DNA of 64,000 nt, taken from contig NC_041018.1 in assembly GCF_004193775.1 (NCBI RefSeq), forward strand, positions 41,830,677 to 41,894,676, in the 5' to 3' direction. Below the pieces are notes generated by a model that saw nothing but the letters and a program-made list of their open reading frames with translations, did not search any database and had not been told where the DNA came from. The DNA comes from Glycine soja (taxonomy: Eukaryota > Streptophyta > Magnoliopsida > Fabales > Fabaceae). Of this stretch, positions 28,457 through 43,100 are shown piece by piece (the stretch's first letter is position 1; each line of letters begins with the position of its first letter). The position numbers and the translations under genes are program-made.

Positions 28457-30900
28457 TGTTCTGTTGGCATGACCCTTCTTCTCCACTGGAGTACTCGCAG
28501 ATAAGAGAAGGGAATTATGAGCTTCTTATATGCTTCTCGATTGAGTCTTAATCATGATAAAATTGAAACTATTTCCTTATTAATCTAGCAGGCTTAATTT
28601 GGAAGCTCCTTCCTTCAACTTACGTGCTACCCACTTAAATAAACAATATATGTAACTATAGCCAATAACAGTAGCTGCTTTGTTTATGTATTACATAACA
28701 ATTATAAGCAGCTTTGTCTATGTCACATGTAAAATAAATTAATACAATAAATTTCTATTAGTACTTATAAGTAGTGTGGCGTTCATCATGATTTTTATAA
28801 TTATTATTTGATGTATACAGTTTTCGTATAGAATGATTATGAAAATAATATACATGAAAAGAAAGTAATTTCAATAGAATATATTTAGAATAAATTATTA
28901 AAATATTAAATATATATACATTGTTTGAAATTTATTTAAAAATAAAAATATTTGGTATATATATATATATATATACACACACATGTGTGCGTGTGAGAAC
29001 ACTGTCTATAATTTTATTAATAAATATTATTTTTTATTATTCAATCACACAATTATTATATAATATGTTTGTTAGTTTTATAATAATTATTTTGTAAAAA
29101 TAGCTTTTATAATAATTATATTTTTTACGGATTTATAATAATTATATTAAAAATTATTAAGACAAATTATAATTGACTGATAGTATAAAAAAAAATATTA
29201 ATGATGCTTGTGGATTAAACTCAATTTTTATTACAAAATTATTATGCCAATCGTAAGTTAATTGAAGGTAGGAAAGGATCTAATGTAATTTAGAATTAAG
29301 TTGAAGTTTGTTGCCGTTTAGACAAAAGGTAGTTTGGTTTAAGTTACTTCATTAAAAAATTAATAGGCTAAGATCAATGAGAGTGCATGTTTTTATGTTT
29401 TAAGAGAGGACGGGGCTAAAAAATTAATAATAAACTGCATGTACAGATCTCAACCATATACTGAGTGCACTTGAGAGGCAAATATCGTGTACGCACGCAT
29501 GGCGGGGATTTGGTATCATTTGAACAGAAACTTTAAATACTAGGGGAAACTCAAATTGCAATTACTGATAGAGATTCTTTTGTGAATGTAGATCTTAAGC
29601 ATTGGAATTATAGATTGATAATAATAATAATAATTAAGTAGCACTTGCTTGCACAAATGTTTGAGGTTTTCGTTGGCATCAGCTGTGATCGGATTCTTTT
29701 TTATAATCTGGCCTTAGATGCCATACTAGATACGGAGAGAGAGAGAGCAACAGACAGTCACATGGAGTTGTGGCTGGAAGGGTCTCACCCACATCAACAT
29801 CAACATCAAATACAAATATCGTCATAGATTTCATCATTTAGTTTTTGAAACACAGGTCTTAGCAGTTCAAAACAAGGTACATTATTTGCAACACAGATGA
29901 CCCTACTTTGACTACGGCGTGTGTTTGGTTAAAAAGAAATAAGATAAAAAAGAAACATTTCCAAAATTTTGTGATGGTCTCACACCCATTACATGTGTAA
30001 TGTTTTTATTAATATTTTTCTGTCTAACAATATTTAAAAGAAAAAAAAAGTTACAACAATAATATAAGAGTTATTATTGATTTGTAATCAGATCTAACAT
30101 AAAATTATTTTATATTATTAATACATAAATATTAAATCCTTTAAAAATATCATCAAATATGAATAAATGTTATTAATATGCTTTCTGATATTTTTTTTGA
30201 TATTTTATGAAATGTTCTGTATGATTCTTCTAACTAAAATCTTTATCGACATAAATTATACACAATATTTAATAAAATGTCACAAAAATATATTATTAAT
30301 ATTTATTTATATTCAAAAAACACTTTTTAACATTGCCTAAAAATTTTAGCAACATTTCTAAATGTTAAGAAAAAAACACTACTAAAGATTACATATGTAA
30401 TGGTAATTTTTGTCTTTTTTATTTAAATATTTTTCACACTTTTTTTTTTCACACAACCAAATTCACCCATAAGGTAAATATCCTTGGATGAATTTGACAT
30501 AAAAAAATTTAAAAATTAGTGAGTACTCTAATCCAAACTCGGATAACATAAAGTTACTTATTAATATGTCTAAATATTTTTCTCACATTTTTTTATTTTT
30601 TTTAAATTTTATAATTTTAGTCTCTATATTTAATATAAAAAAAAAGTGCATTTTTTAGTTTTGTGTTAGAGACTAAAACAATGTGATTTTTTTTATTTTT
30701 AAAGCTAAAAGTATATAAAATTTAAACAAAGAACATTTTTAAAAATATCATATTTCAAGAATTAAAATTATATTAAGTATTTGTTTAATAAATTTTATTT
30801 TTTAAAATAGTATATTCATAATATAATATAAAAATATTTAGTATTTTATAATTTAATTCTAATTATCATTACTATTTTTAATAAAACATAAGTTTTCACA
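28457..30900. other. AT-rich intergenic DNA
   Basis: No gene, RNA or defined element was recognised. It contains short TA/CA microsatellite runs near 28958-28985 and an (AAT)n run near 29618. Confidence 0.4.
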
Positions 30901-31160
30901 TTAAACATCTTTTTAGTTATTGTAATTTAGTGTTTTTGTATTTTCGTTCTTGCAAAAAAAAAATAGTCCTTATAAATTAAGTTTTTATTTTTCATTCTTA
31001 AATTAATTTAGATAGTATTTGAACAATAAAAAAGTGTCATCTAAAAGGATTTAAAAATAAAAAATAAATCAAACATAATTTGCAAGAAATAAACAAAAAA
31101 AAACTATTGGAAAAAGTAAAATAATACCAAATTGTAAGAACTAAAAAAGTAGTTAAACTA
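30901..31160. repeat. foldback element of ~260 bp
   Basis: The left half (CATCTTTTTAGTTATTGTAA) matches the reverse complement of the right half (ACTTTTTTAGTTCTTACAAT), with similarity continuing inward. It is non-coding and MITE-like, with no clear target-site duplication. Confidence 0.55.
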
Positions 31161-31387
31161 AGTTTTTATTTATAAAATTAATTATTGTATTTTCAAGTTA
31201 ATTATTTAATAGGACAAAACTTTGTTTACAAATTGACAATTTTAAAAAACTTATTTTGTATAAAACTATCTTTTAAGAATCAAAATAACACAACTGATTA
31301 CTTTTAGTAATCATATATTAATTTTATCAATAAATTCATACACACACTCACACAATGAGAATTTTGAATGACTTAAAGTTTGATTTT

Positions 31388-31833
31388 TGTCCCCAAAAAT
31401 AGTGTTATTCTGATTTTGGTATTTTAAGAAAATTTCTTTTGATTTTAATCTTAAGAAAATTTAATATTTTTTATTTTAGTCTTTATTATCAAATAATAAT
31501 GTTATTTGATAATATAATAATAAATTTTAAATATAATGACTTGTTACATCGTTGAGGAGTTTAATAGGACAGTTAAGTGTATTTTTTTAGTAAATTATAT
31601 TTTTAGATCCTTATTTATTTTAAAATACTTGATGATGTGAAACCCGTTGATAACATAAATTATTATATGTGATTATCAGACAAATTTACTAAATGATGTG
31701 GTAAGTTAGGGAACTCCAAAAGTTAATATTATGTCATTGGTTAACATTATTATTTAATAACAAGAATTAAAATAAAAAATATTAAATTTTATGGGATACT
31801 AAAATCAAAATGATCCTAATTTTTAGGGAAAAA
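31388..31833. repeat. foldback element of ~445 bp
   Basis: The left arm 31388-31504 and the reverse complement of the right arm 31745-31833 share TTTAATATTTTTTATTTTAG and TAATAATGTT in the same order. The middle is AT-rich and non-coding. Confidence 0.6.
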
Positions 31834-33950
31834 ATATATTATATAATTTTTTATTGTGATGAATAAAAATAATGATTCAAATTATGTGTATAATTACAAA
31901 TTGTATTTAATTTTTAAAATCTTACATCTATTTTATGGAGAGAGGAAAATAAAATTATGCGAGATTTATAATTAAATATGCAATTAAGTCTTTACTTTTA
32001 ATTTAATAATTGTAATTAGCTAATTTGCTATTCGTTCTGATATAAAATTTAATACATAAAAAACTTATTTATAGAGAAAATTGTCCCCTTTGTATACAGA
32101 GAGAAGCAATATTAAGCAAAAAAAAAAAAAAATTGTTATCGGAAGAAATAAAAATTATAAATTTGATTTTTTTTTCGAGATCAAAGTATAGTCTAGACAT
32201 GTTGACTAATCTAAAAAAGTAAAGTATCACTTGTGCGATATTTAAATAATTTTATCCAACATTTATATTTTAATATCTGCTTAAACAAATTTCAACTTTC
32301 CAAGAACTTTTAGTTAATAGCTAATTTTGAAGTTAGTATCCATTATATGCAAAATGCTCCAAATTAGTCGAATGTGATAATCACTACTGGCTTCGTCTGA
32401 TTCAGCAGCGCGCACTAACGACATATCATGGACGCAGCACTTGGGTACCAATCGGTGCATAATGATGAAGATGGTGAATTCCCTAGCTAGTTCCAATCCA
32501 AGTGTAGGTAACGTTGCTCTTCTAGGTTGCCCACTTAATATTCAACAGTTGGTCAATCAAATCTGCATAAATACCCTTACGATCCGTTTAAGTCAGTGTT
32601 CCCATTATGTTTTGTTTTTCGTGTTTTAAAAGTAAAGGCTAAAGACTTGTTTTTTTACACAGTAAAAGCTAAAGACTTATGGTTTCAAATATAAGTATTA
32701 AGTAATAAAAATTTCTTATTATTTTTTCTTAAATAAATTTCAATTATTTGTCTCATTTTATGAAAATATTTTTAAATTATTCTTTATTTAATAACATCAA
32801 AGAATTTTCTTTTATATTTGATATATCAAATTCTAATGAATAATAATTTAATATATATATATATATATAATTAAAAATGATTTAATAGAGTTAATTAACT
32901 TTTTAATAAGTATGAAATTTTTTTTTTCTTATAATCAAGATGAACATCCTTCTTTGCCCTTTTGCCTTTCTGTCCACTTTACACATACCTTGGACATTGC
33001 ACTGCCTTTTCAAAACCTTTTTAATAAACTCTGCACATACGACGGGGAACAAACCGCATGAACTTTTCGCGAATTGAAAGTTTAAAACTGAAAAGAGCAT
33101 AAAAATAGTTTATTTTACTCAACCAAATTTATAAGTTACAGAAATCATAGTTTAATATAATTTTTATTATGGATTAATATTTTTTCTTCCTTAACCAATA
33201 TTTTAAAAATACTTTATCGAAATGTGACTCTATCTCCTTGGGTCAAAATTTGAAATGAAACACATCTGGGCATGCAAGCTTTTCGTTTCTTGTTTACATT
33301 TGAGATAACAGAAAGCTTGAAAAACACATAATAATCAATTAATTTGCCTATTATTCGCCTTAAGGTGTTCAGTAGCTGATAGAAAGTAGCAACCTATCTA
33401 GCTACGCGCTCATCACTTTATTTCTTTTTTCTTTTCCCACATCATTATTGTCGCTCATGATCAGTTTATTTTTATATGAAGACAATAAATTAGTTCAATG
33501 ATAATGCTCGTTTTGAATTGTCTATTACATATACAGCAAAAGCGCTGGGACGGAGAAAAAAAATTTATGTGATCTGGTCTTCACTTTGTCATATCTTTTT
33601 GAACACTTTTCTTTTCTCAGCGTTGGATGTGGTTAGTGATTAATATATATATCCTCCTACATACTAATCCGTTTACTTCACTGGCCATGCTTGGCATGGG
33701 AAATTCAACTTGATTATATATACATAGTTATACTAAAATTATTGATCAATATATATTAATTAACACTATATATTTTCTCCTTGTCTTAGATTAATACCTT
33801 GTTTTTTATGGAAGATGGAAGTCGAAGATGTGCTTGAAGCAAATCAAGAAAGTTGGATTGAAAATCAGTTCAATTTTTATTTCAATTAGATGATAAACGG
33901 GGCCTGAGCCCAAACTTTACTTCAATTTATGATCCTTTAAGAAATAAATA

Positions 33951-34310
33951 TAAGGCTAAATTATTTTATTGGTCACTTATCTTTTTTTAGGTTACAATTT
34001 GGTCTTTTTATTTTTTTAAAGTGTAAAATGATCTCTTATTTTAATTTTAGGTTGCAATTTGATCCTTTATTTTTCAAAAGATTCAAAATAGTTCCTTAAA
34101 TAATTTGTTTATAATAGCATTTTTTTAAATATGCAATTTTTTTATAGTAGCATGTTTATCCTTAAAGTATGTCTTTTTTATTTTTTGTTAGATAATATTT
34201 TTATTAAAAAAATTAATTGCGTGATTATTTTGCACCTTTTAAAAAATAAATGACGAAATTGTAACCTAAAATAAAAATAAGAAATCATGTGAACAGTTTA
34301 ATTAGCCATA
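33951..34310. repeat. foldback element of ~360 bp
   Basis: The left arm (GGCTAAATTATTTTATTGGT onward) and the reverse complement of the right arm (GGCTAATTAAACTGTTCACA onward) align through AGGTTACAATTT and AAATAAT-type words. Non-coding. The stretches on either side (31834-33950 and 34311-39979) hold no recognised gene. Confidence 0.6.
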
Positions 34311-37300
34311 AATCTAATTTTAACCGGAATTAAAAATAATATATACCTTAATTTGCAAAAGAAAAGTAACAAGTTGTGTTCCTTGTAGAGTTATAATATT
34401 TACGAGTCATGGGATATATCGAGTGTACCTATAAATATAAATGTTTTTAATATCTTTATTCAACCATAAATTATTATATATGATATTATTAAAAAAATTT
34501 ACTTTTGTAATAATTATTTCAAAAATCATATGTGAACTAATTAATTAGTTAATAATGTAAAAGAATTACATTATTAACTATTGTTTATATAACACATTTT
34601 TATAATATTATCTATCTTTTCTTCTAAAAAAAATATTCAAAATGTTTTTTAGTGTTCAAAATACTATTTAAAATTCTTTAAAGTGAAAAATAAAATAAAC
34701 ACTTTTTACAAAGACTAAATAAATTCTTTTCTGCAAGAACGAAAATAAAAAGAAGTTAAATCACAGGGAGGAAAAATTTTAAACTTAAAAAAATATATCA
34801 AATTATCATTATCTTATGTTACACTTCTCTACTTATCTCGAGGAAATACAATTTCTTTTTATGTTTTTTTCCTTTTGTTTCAATGAATTTAGGCTGTGAC
34901 AGTAGTTCACCAGGCCAACTGGTGTGTACTGTACCTCGTAGACTAATAAAACAGCGAAAAAGTCATCCAAACAGGTTGCAAACTTGCAGTCTATACATAA
35001 GTGCGTGGGATCAACTCAACGGTTCCTGCATTATTATTGTTTGAACTTTGAAAATGGGAAAGACAGAAAAAACGTAGACAATGGTTTAAGGGTTAGATGG
35101 GTAGCCATAAATGAAGCAAGGAAAATGGGTTGGTCGCATAAATGCTATATATACGCACATATACAAATCCCAGCAATCGTACTCTATTGATGTCTATCGT
35201 TTTCCCTTTTCATCATTTTTGCTGTTGCATGCATAAAATAGGGTGGTCCAGTGGAGTTTTGGACCACTCATATTTTGTTCTTAGAACGATCGAGTAACAT
35301 ATTTGTACTTCTCTCATCGTTCTATAATCTCATTAACATTCATCACTTCTTTCTGGTCATCTTTTTTGTTTTTTTTTCTTTTATCAGTGTTAGTTAAATA
35401 GGTTGTTGACGTGTAACAATTAATCATTTTTGTTTTACAGTAATTATAGCCTATAGGTGTTTATTTATGTTAATTTGCTACATGGTCCTTCTCATCAGAT
35501 TTCCTCGATCTCCTTAAAGATACAAAAGGTGCTGCCAAGTGTCAACCCATCTCTCAGAAGATGCAATATAGAAGTGCCGTGCCTCCTTCCCTTACACCAG
35601 CAGGATTTTTAGACAAAGTTTAATTCATTCCTCTTGTTGATGTTGATGTCATTTAATTATCCTTGGTTTAATTTCTGGGTGGTTTTCATAGCTAGCACTC
35701 ATAGTGGCCGTCTGCATTTGAGTCTGATTTAGATGACAAAATTTGAATGAGGAATAAAAAAATTATTAATTTAACAATATTCTAGGTTTTAGAGGTTAAT
35801 TTCCATATACAATCTGTTTCATTTAATTTCTCTTAGTCCTCCTCTTCCTTCTAATTATCGTCATTGTGCCTAGAAGCTTTGCCCCTTTTGCTTGGTTTGC
35901 TTCCATCGTTGCTAAGGCTGTGCTGCATTGAAGGAATAATTGCAAATTTCATAAAATATTATAACTTTACATCATCACATACTTTGATTTAATTTAAATA
36001 CTATTATTTCTAATGCCAGAAAGAATGCATCTAAGGTGGTTCATTTTCTCCTCGGACCACCCTATACTTACCTTCATATATATTAATTATCTTTTCCAGA
36101 TTTGAGAAGGCTTGGATATCCAATTTGCTTGGAGTCTTACATATCATGATTCAGGAGAGTCACAATTATTGTAGGCTTTTAAGTCTGAAGATCCAAATTC
36201 CTTACAAATTGTCACCTTATGAGAAAAGAAGACTAGAACTTGGATTATTAATCAGATCCATTCTAGTCTATGTTTGGTATATATCCTTTTATTTTATATT
36301 ATCTTTCTAAAATTCTCTAAGAGAACCTAACGAAAAAATATCAATATTTCTTCGAAACAAGTTAAATTGGACGTACGAGAATTTTGTGGAATCAAGTGAA
36401 AAGTGTATTAACTCCTTTGTAGGTATTTAAACTTTTTTGGGAAATCTATAGTATCTTTCAGTCGGAAGCCACAAGCTAATATTTTAAAGTATTAAAATTT
36501 ATTTAAGAAATTAAACTTACTAATTGATATTTTTTTCATACCCATGAACATAAGAGTTCAAACAATATGAAAATGAAAACTTTGATTTTTAAGAATAAAA
36601 AACTTTTAAATAAATAAGGACACGCCTTTTAATAAGTATACTTAAAACTTAAAAGTATTAGTTAAAGGCTAAAATAAAAATATTTTATTAAAACGTAATT
36701 AATCACGTTGAGAGTATATTAAAAGTTAAATAAAATACAGTAATAACATTTATATACTTCAAATTCATTAACTAGCTCTTAAAAATATTCCCTTTTTGCG
36801 TAAAAAAATCACTTTTATTACTTAAAAGAACCTGTTATCATTTATCTAATATAAAAACTATAATTAAATACAAAAATTATTTTATTTTTTATCAACTTGT
36901 ACCTTTCCACGTTGGAGAGGCACACTTTTTTCATAAGGTAAATACATAATATAAAAAAACACTATTTAGACAAAAAAAAATGATAAAGGCAGAAATTTGG
37001 TTGCTAATTTTTCAAATTGCTAAAAAAAAAATATTCTATTAGCTACTTATTTTGCTTTTATTATTAGAGACCAAATTAACGACCAAATTTTTAATTGCAA
37101 ACTCATGAGTTGTTTAATTAAAAATTATTGTTTTAAAATTCAAACCGAATCCATCGATCGGAAATCAATCAGGTGACCGTCCCATTACCTAATAAAATCG
37201 ACGGATTTTAGAACCCATGAAGACTAACCAAAAACTTGTAAAAATCGTTTTGAACTGGTATTTTCTTTTTGAAAAAAATATTTTAAAATTTAATCTAAAA

Positions 37301-39979
37301 AGCTTTTCAGATAAATGAAAAGTAATTTAATAAAATTTATAAATTGCTATAAATTATTCTATTAATTTTTATAATACGTATAATTTAATCATTTATATTA
37401 ATTTATATTTTAATTTCTTATAATATTATTTTAATTTTATATGTTATTGTTAAGGACATTGTTGTATTTTATTAAAATATATGAACCTAAATATTAGAAT
37501 ATATTTGATTTAGATTTTTATGTTTAATTTAAATGTAGAGAACCTATGAAATAATGTTTTTTTCCTATCTATAATGTTTTTACTTAAATTTTTAGTGTTA
37601 TAATTAATGCTATAGTATTATATTTATTTAATATGATTTTATGTCCTATTTAATTATTATTATTATTATTATTATTTTATTAATATCAGTTCGATCATGA
37701 TTGAAACATTAAGTTTTGAATCAATGTTTTGATTGTTTTAATGTCTAGTCTTATTTTAAAACAATGGTAAAAAATATTAGATATACATTAAAACATATAT
37801 GGTGCGCATGCATGTATGAGCATATTGATACCAACACATATATGAAGATAAAGAATAAAGTTTATGCCCACGTCGATCGATATGAGGGTGACTAGCTACT
37901 ATACTACTCTATCTAAACTACACATTACCATCCCTAAAAATAATTGAGAAAGTGGGAAAAATATATTTTGAAGGTCCATTTATGTTTGATAAACATTCAC
38001 AAATAAGACTTAGAGGTAGATTTTAATTTCATCAGTGAATTTCAATCGTTAAATTTTCCTCTAAAAAAGTTTCTCATTCTTATCACTAAGCATAATGAAC
38101 TTTAAAAAATTGAAAATCTCTTAAAAGAATATGATGCATTTAGAGATGATAATATGTACATCAATTTAGCCGAGAATAATTTGGTAAAGATCAAACTAAG
38201 CAACCTATTTTCACTTTATCACCTGCCAAACTTATTTTTTCTCTTATCAAAATTGCATTCCTTTTTTTTACATCAAGGGCTCGTGTCAAGAAAATTATTT
38301 TGAAATTTGTTGAATTATTGATTTAACAAATTTTAAAATAAGATCATTACTTTAAAGTTTGAGACCATACAAATCCTATGAGTGAAAAGGCTAGAGTTTT
38401 AATTTTTTAAAAAAAATTGAAAAGGCTGGAATTTCGTTATTTAATAAATGCCACTGTAAACAAATTGAAAATTGTCTTATATATACATTGCAGATATTTT
38501 TTGTAGATGCCCATAAGTTATGAATAAAATTGTCATCCATAATTATTTATTGTTTAGGTTCTCATATTGCAACGACACCTTTCATTTTCTTTTTGAAAGA
38601 CCTCTAATTTATTTTAGGCTAACACACTCAACCTTCAAGTGTTTTTGTTTCTCGCACTCAAGGTATATAAACTATGTTTTATTTCTCTCTTTTTTTGTCT
38701 TTTTTTTCTTCCTTTTCTCCATCTGGAAATGAGGCTATAACTTACCCTCTTCATCGTCATTCGGCAAAACCTATAGGATATTAAATAAATCTTGTCTTTG
38801 TCATCAAATTCACCAATTTTCTTCAATTTTATATCACTTTCCTCTTCATCAAGTTAACAACTTGGTAATAACATTTCCCCAATTAAAAAATTGAGTTCAT
38901 TTATATCAATTTAATTTATATCTAAAGATGAAAAATAAGTTTAGTTAAGTCATGAGTTTAAAATCTTATTTATTTAACATGATGCTTTTATAAGATTTAA
39001 TATAACCTTTTTAAATTGAAAATTTCTTTGAACACCTTTTAACTAAGATATCAAACTTAATTATTATTATTATATAAGTTACGAGAAAATAGTTTATATA
39101 CTAATTACATAAATGGATTGTGCATTACAATCGTAATTCCAATTACAATATTAAAATATTTTGACACTATGTAATCATATCATGACCACAATTATGAATA
39201 TATCAATCACATTATTCCACAATTATCAGTAATATAATCAATTAAAATTATATTTTTTTTTCCACCAATATCCTTTTAATCTATCAGTTAGATACTAACA
39301 TTACTTACGGTACTTAATTAGCATTAACCTCAGATAATTATACAAAAAAAATAATTATTGTTGTTTTCCTTCCTATTAAATAAATCGTTCACTCGCCTGT
39401 AAATATAACCGAACCTCGTATCACAGACTTAGTTCAAAAACTATTATAAAATTAAATACAATTATTGCTGTTGTGTCCTTCCTATTATATTTTTAAGTCT
39501 ATTTTATAGTGACCATACAAGAGAGACAAGTGCGTTTTGTAGGTGAAATATCATGAAAATCGAGGGTGTGGGTGGGATTTCATCAAGAACGAGACGAGGG
39601 GGAGGATGTAAGAATAATTATGATGATCCTTCCTTTGATCCTCTAAATATGTCTAGTCTCAGGAATGAACAATCTAATCTAAATCGCTTATCAATCTTTT
39701 GCTCCTGCGACTACGTCTCCTGTCCCTCACCTTTATCTTTTTCTTTTCTCAGTTAATTAAATAATTACTAGTTAATTAAATTCTCCCTCTCTCTTTCTCT
39801 CTCTCTCTCTCTCTCATTTACTGTGAAAGTAAGCAAGTGAAGCTCCATCACATATTAAATACCTACCGCTGCCAAGTCCCAACCCATCACACCCTCAGCT
39901 TCTTTCTTATTCACTCCTCCACACTATCTATCTTCTTTGGCCTTGATCGATTTTTGTCTTCATGATCATGAGGGTTTAG
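34311..39979. other. long AT-rich intergenic region upstream of MIR394
   Basis: No protein-coding gene was recognised. A long AT-rich and TE-degraded region ends in the CT-rich, probably transcribed leader of the MIR394 locus, with a (CT)n run at about 39783-39816. An (ATT)n run lies near 37655-37676. Confidence 0.4.
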
Positions 39980-40106
39980 CAAAGTGTTGCTAACAGAGTT
40001 TATTGGCATTCTGTCCACCTCCACTTCCTACTCTCTCTCTCTCTCTCTCTACCCATGAATATGGAGGTGGGCATACTGTCAACTGAGCTCTGTTGGCTAC
40101 ACTTTG
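39980..40106 (+). ncRNA. MIR394: MIR394 precursor hairpin
   Basis: The mature microRNA TTGGCATTCTGTCCACCTCC lies at 40003-40022 on the 5' arm and is identical to the conserved plant miR394. The 3' arm carries the star strand AGGTGGGCATACTGTCAACT at 40065-40084, giving a duplex with few mismatches. The stem continues outward: AAAGTGTTGCTAACAGAG (39981-39998) pairs with CTCTGTTGGCTACACTTT (40088-40105). The loop contains a CT repeat (about 40031-40050). miR394 guides cleavage of the F-box gene LCR (Leaf Curling Responsiveness) mRNA and acts as a mobile signal in shoot meristem maintenance. The locus sits beyond the AMY2 pseudogene, as MIR394b (At1g76135) sits beside AMY2 in Arabidopsis. The CT-rich DNA at 39780-40050 is probably part of the primary transcript. 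Confidence 0.97.
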
Positions 40107-43100
40107 TAAAGCCTTCATGATATATATTTACTATTCATTTCTCAACAATTAAAAGAAAGAGCCACCACAGCGACTTCCCTAAACCAATATTTTTACGTTT
40201 CTATACTAACTCGCAATTCTTGTGATCGATGCTTATAATAAAATACTGTATGTTCTCGATCTGTTATCGTCTAACTTATCAAGACCATGACTCTGTACGA
40301 TCACGAAAGGATTATTACTTACCACCATACTGCTTGCTGTTTTTTTCTTTTCTTTTCTTTTCTTTTTCTTCTTCTGCAGACCCTAATAAGTTTGCTACGC
40401 AAATCAGAGGTAAAGGGAGAGGTAGGTAGCACTAACACGCCTTATATAATTTCCTTCTTTGTATTAGGTTGTGTTCTCACTAAGTATTTATATTTGTTGG
40501 TTGGCTTAGGAGATGGAAACCCTAATGTCTTCCTTCCTTTCTTCGATCTGTTAATGTTGGAAGTTTTCATTTTTCCTGGTGGATCCACCTGGTGGGAGGC
40601 TTGATGACAAGATCCTCTCTCGGGATGAGATGGAATTTCAATAAAAAGAAATTCTTATTCCTTTTCAAATCAAAGTTTAGCCTTTTTGCAGAAAGGATTT
40701 GAAATCTGCCATGGTTATACTTTATAAATAGTTAAATTTACATGTTTATTGGCTTAGATATGACAGTGGAAATTTAAGTGTCCGTGACTGGCTTCAGCTC
40801 CATGTATGCCAGACTTATTGCCATTTTGATTTACAAAAAAACAAGTTGCTTTGGGCTATTCGCGTTACTTATTTGCTAATAATACAATACATAGCCATAT
40901 GTAGTTGAGTGAGGCGGATGGGTGTACGTGGATGGGTGTACGTATCTTTCTTTCTTTCTTTCTTTCTAGGCTCCACGAGCTCTCTGAACGTCAAGTTAGG
41001 CTCATGATTGCAGATTGAAATTAAAACCCTCTTGCTCTTCTTTCAATGCAAAGCGCAATCTTCTATGGCGCGTGACCTCCATCCTAACTCCCTAGTCAGT
41101 AACGCTTGTCTGCTTGCTAACAATTAATATTGAAAATTTCATATGATTATTTCTCCTTGGTTGAAATTTCCTTGTATTTTCAGTCAAAATTAATTAATTA
41201 ATCAACAACTACTGTAATAAAATAGGGGTGCAACAAGTTTGGAGAAGATAATGATAGTATGGGATGTGAATGTGATTAAGAAGAGGTGGTGTAAACACAG
41301 GACAGCAAGCAGGGTGGGTGGCCCCCCAGACTTAGGAGGTGCGCTGGAGTCTGTTGTGTGTGTACTATGCTTATCACAGCTAGCTAACGGCAAATGCATT
41401 TTGAATTTGTTTCCAAGTGTGTTTGTACGATTCCACAGTGTGCTAGCTAGGAATTTACCTTAATTATGGGACCATTTCATTATTATGGCATGTGGATATC
41501 ATGGACAGACTCGTCCCAGTCTTATACTACAATGAGGGATAACACACCACAAGGATTTTGTTTTGTTTTTCACTTTTTCTCTAATAGATCTTATGATTTT
41601 TTTTTGCTTCCTTTTTCTGAAAGCTCTTTGGAGTGTTTAGAGGCCAAAGTCCAAGCACGAGGTGGACCAATAAATTAAGGAAGTTGGTGAAAAGTAATTT
41701 CAGATAATAATAGTATCTCGTAAAACTGTAAAAAGTCGGCATTGTGTGTGTTCCCCAGATAGAATTATTAGTTTTTAGTCACAGTCACGGCCTTTTGCTT
41801 GCTTGCATGAGGATATAGGAATATGTGGGTGGGTTTGCAGGCTATCATGAATCTTCAAGACAAACAGCACACGTTAATTAATCAACTTTTTCACACATTT
41901 TTATAAGCTATGGAAAGGGCATGCAACGATGAGTGCATGTTTTTTGGATCATTATGTTAAAATAACGCTCCCTTTTTGTGTTCTTTTTGTTTCAGCGTAT
42001 ATAGTGCTTTTTATTTCTCAACGCTACGAGTTGCATTGCAGAAGGCAGCGAAAATGGTCACCGCTTGCTTCTTCCATAATAAGCAGAAGAAGGAAAAAAG
42101 GTCTGAACTTTAGTATACTGTAAGAAATTAACCCAATGTTTGGAATGAGGGAAAGAGCTGGGAGAGGAAGGAAAAAAATTAAAACTAAAATTGTAAGAAA
42201 ATTTAAAGAAAAGAAAAAATTAAATTTTTTATTCTTATATATCAATTTTTCTTTTTCTTTTTTTCCATTTATTCTTCATCCAAACAATAGAAATTGTATG
42301 GTTATTTGTGTTTTTCTTTCTATTTTTTTTCCTTCCCAGCAAACATGCCATAAAAGAAATAATTAGATAGAATAAAGTGGAAGGGATAACTTATTAACTT
42401 ATATTTTATTTTGAAAAAAATGTGGCTAAAACTATCTCTCTAACAAAACATTAATTGTTCATTAAGAATTATTTACGTGCGTTTGGCTAATGGATTGAAT
42501 AAGTGTTCAGCTAAAGAAAGTTTATGGTTGATTATAAAATTTATTTACGATAAACTTTTTTAGTTGATTCATTTATTAATTTGTTTGGCACGAAAATAAA
42601 TTTCTAAAGGCGTGTTAGGGAGCGATTTTCACAAATCTGTGATGAACTTAAAATTTTTAATCTGACTAGTATATGATTTACAAGATAGGAGCTATATATG
42701 ATACTTGTTTCAGGGGTGTTCATTTCATTTGGGTTAATTTAAAAGTATATATAGGTTGTTAACCAATTATTAATTTTTTTTTGTTAAAAAAAAGTTGTTA
42801 ACCAATAACTTGAATTGAAATAATATTTTTTTTTTGAGTTGATTTGGTTGAAAACTTCTTTCTAAAATTATAGATTTTTTAAAACAAGAAATCAAAATTA
42901 CGAGGAAAAAATTTAAGAGATAAAAATCACTGATCAAGAATATAATTGAAGAGACCTCCAAATATTTTAATTGGTTTGGATTTTTTCCCTTTTGAATTAA
43001 TTGAATCAGATTGAACAATATATACATTCCTATTTTTTTTCCTATTTTTGTAATTATTAATTTAAGAAAGATTATTCTTTTGCTTTTAGATATGTTTCCA

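Noticed and set aside
41202..41463. Overlapping open frames on both strands around 41.2-41.5 kb
   Set aside because: Neither has a recognisable motif, splice partners or codon pattern; treated as chance in a less AT-rich patch.
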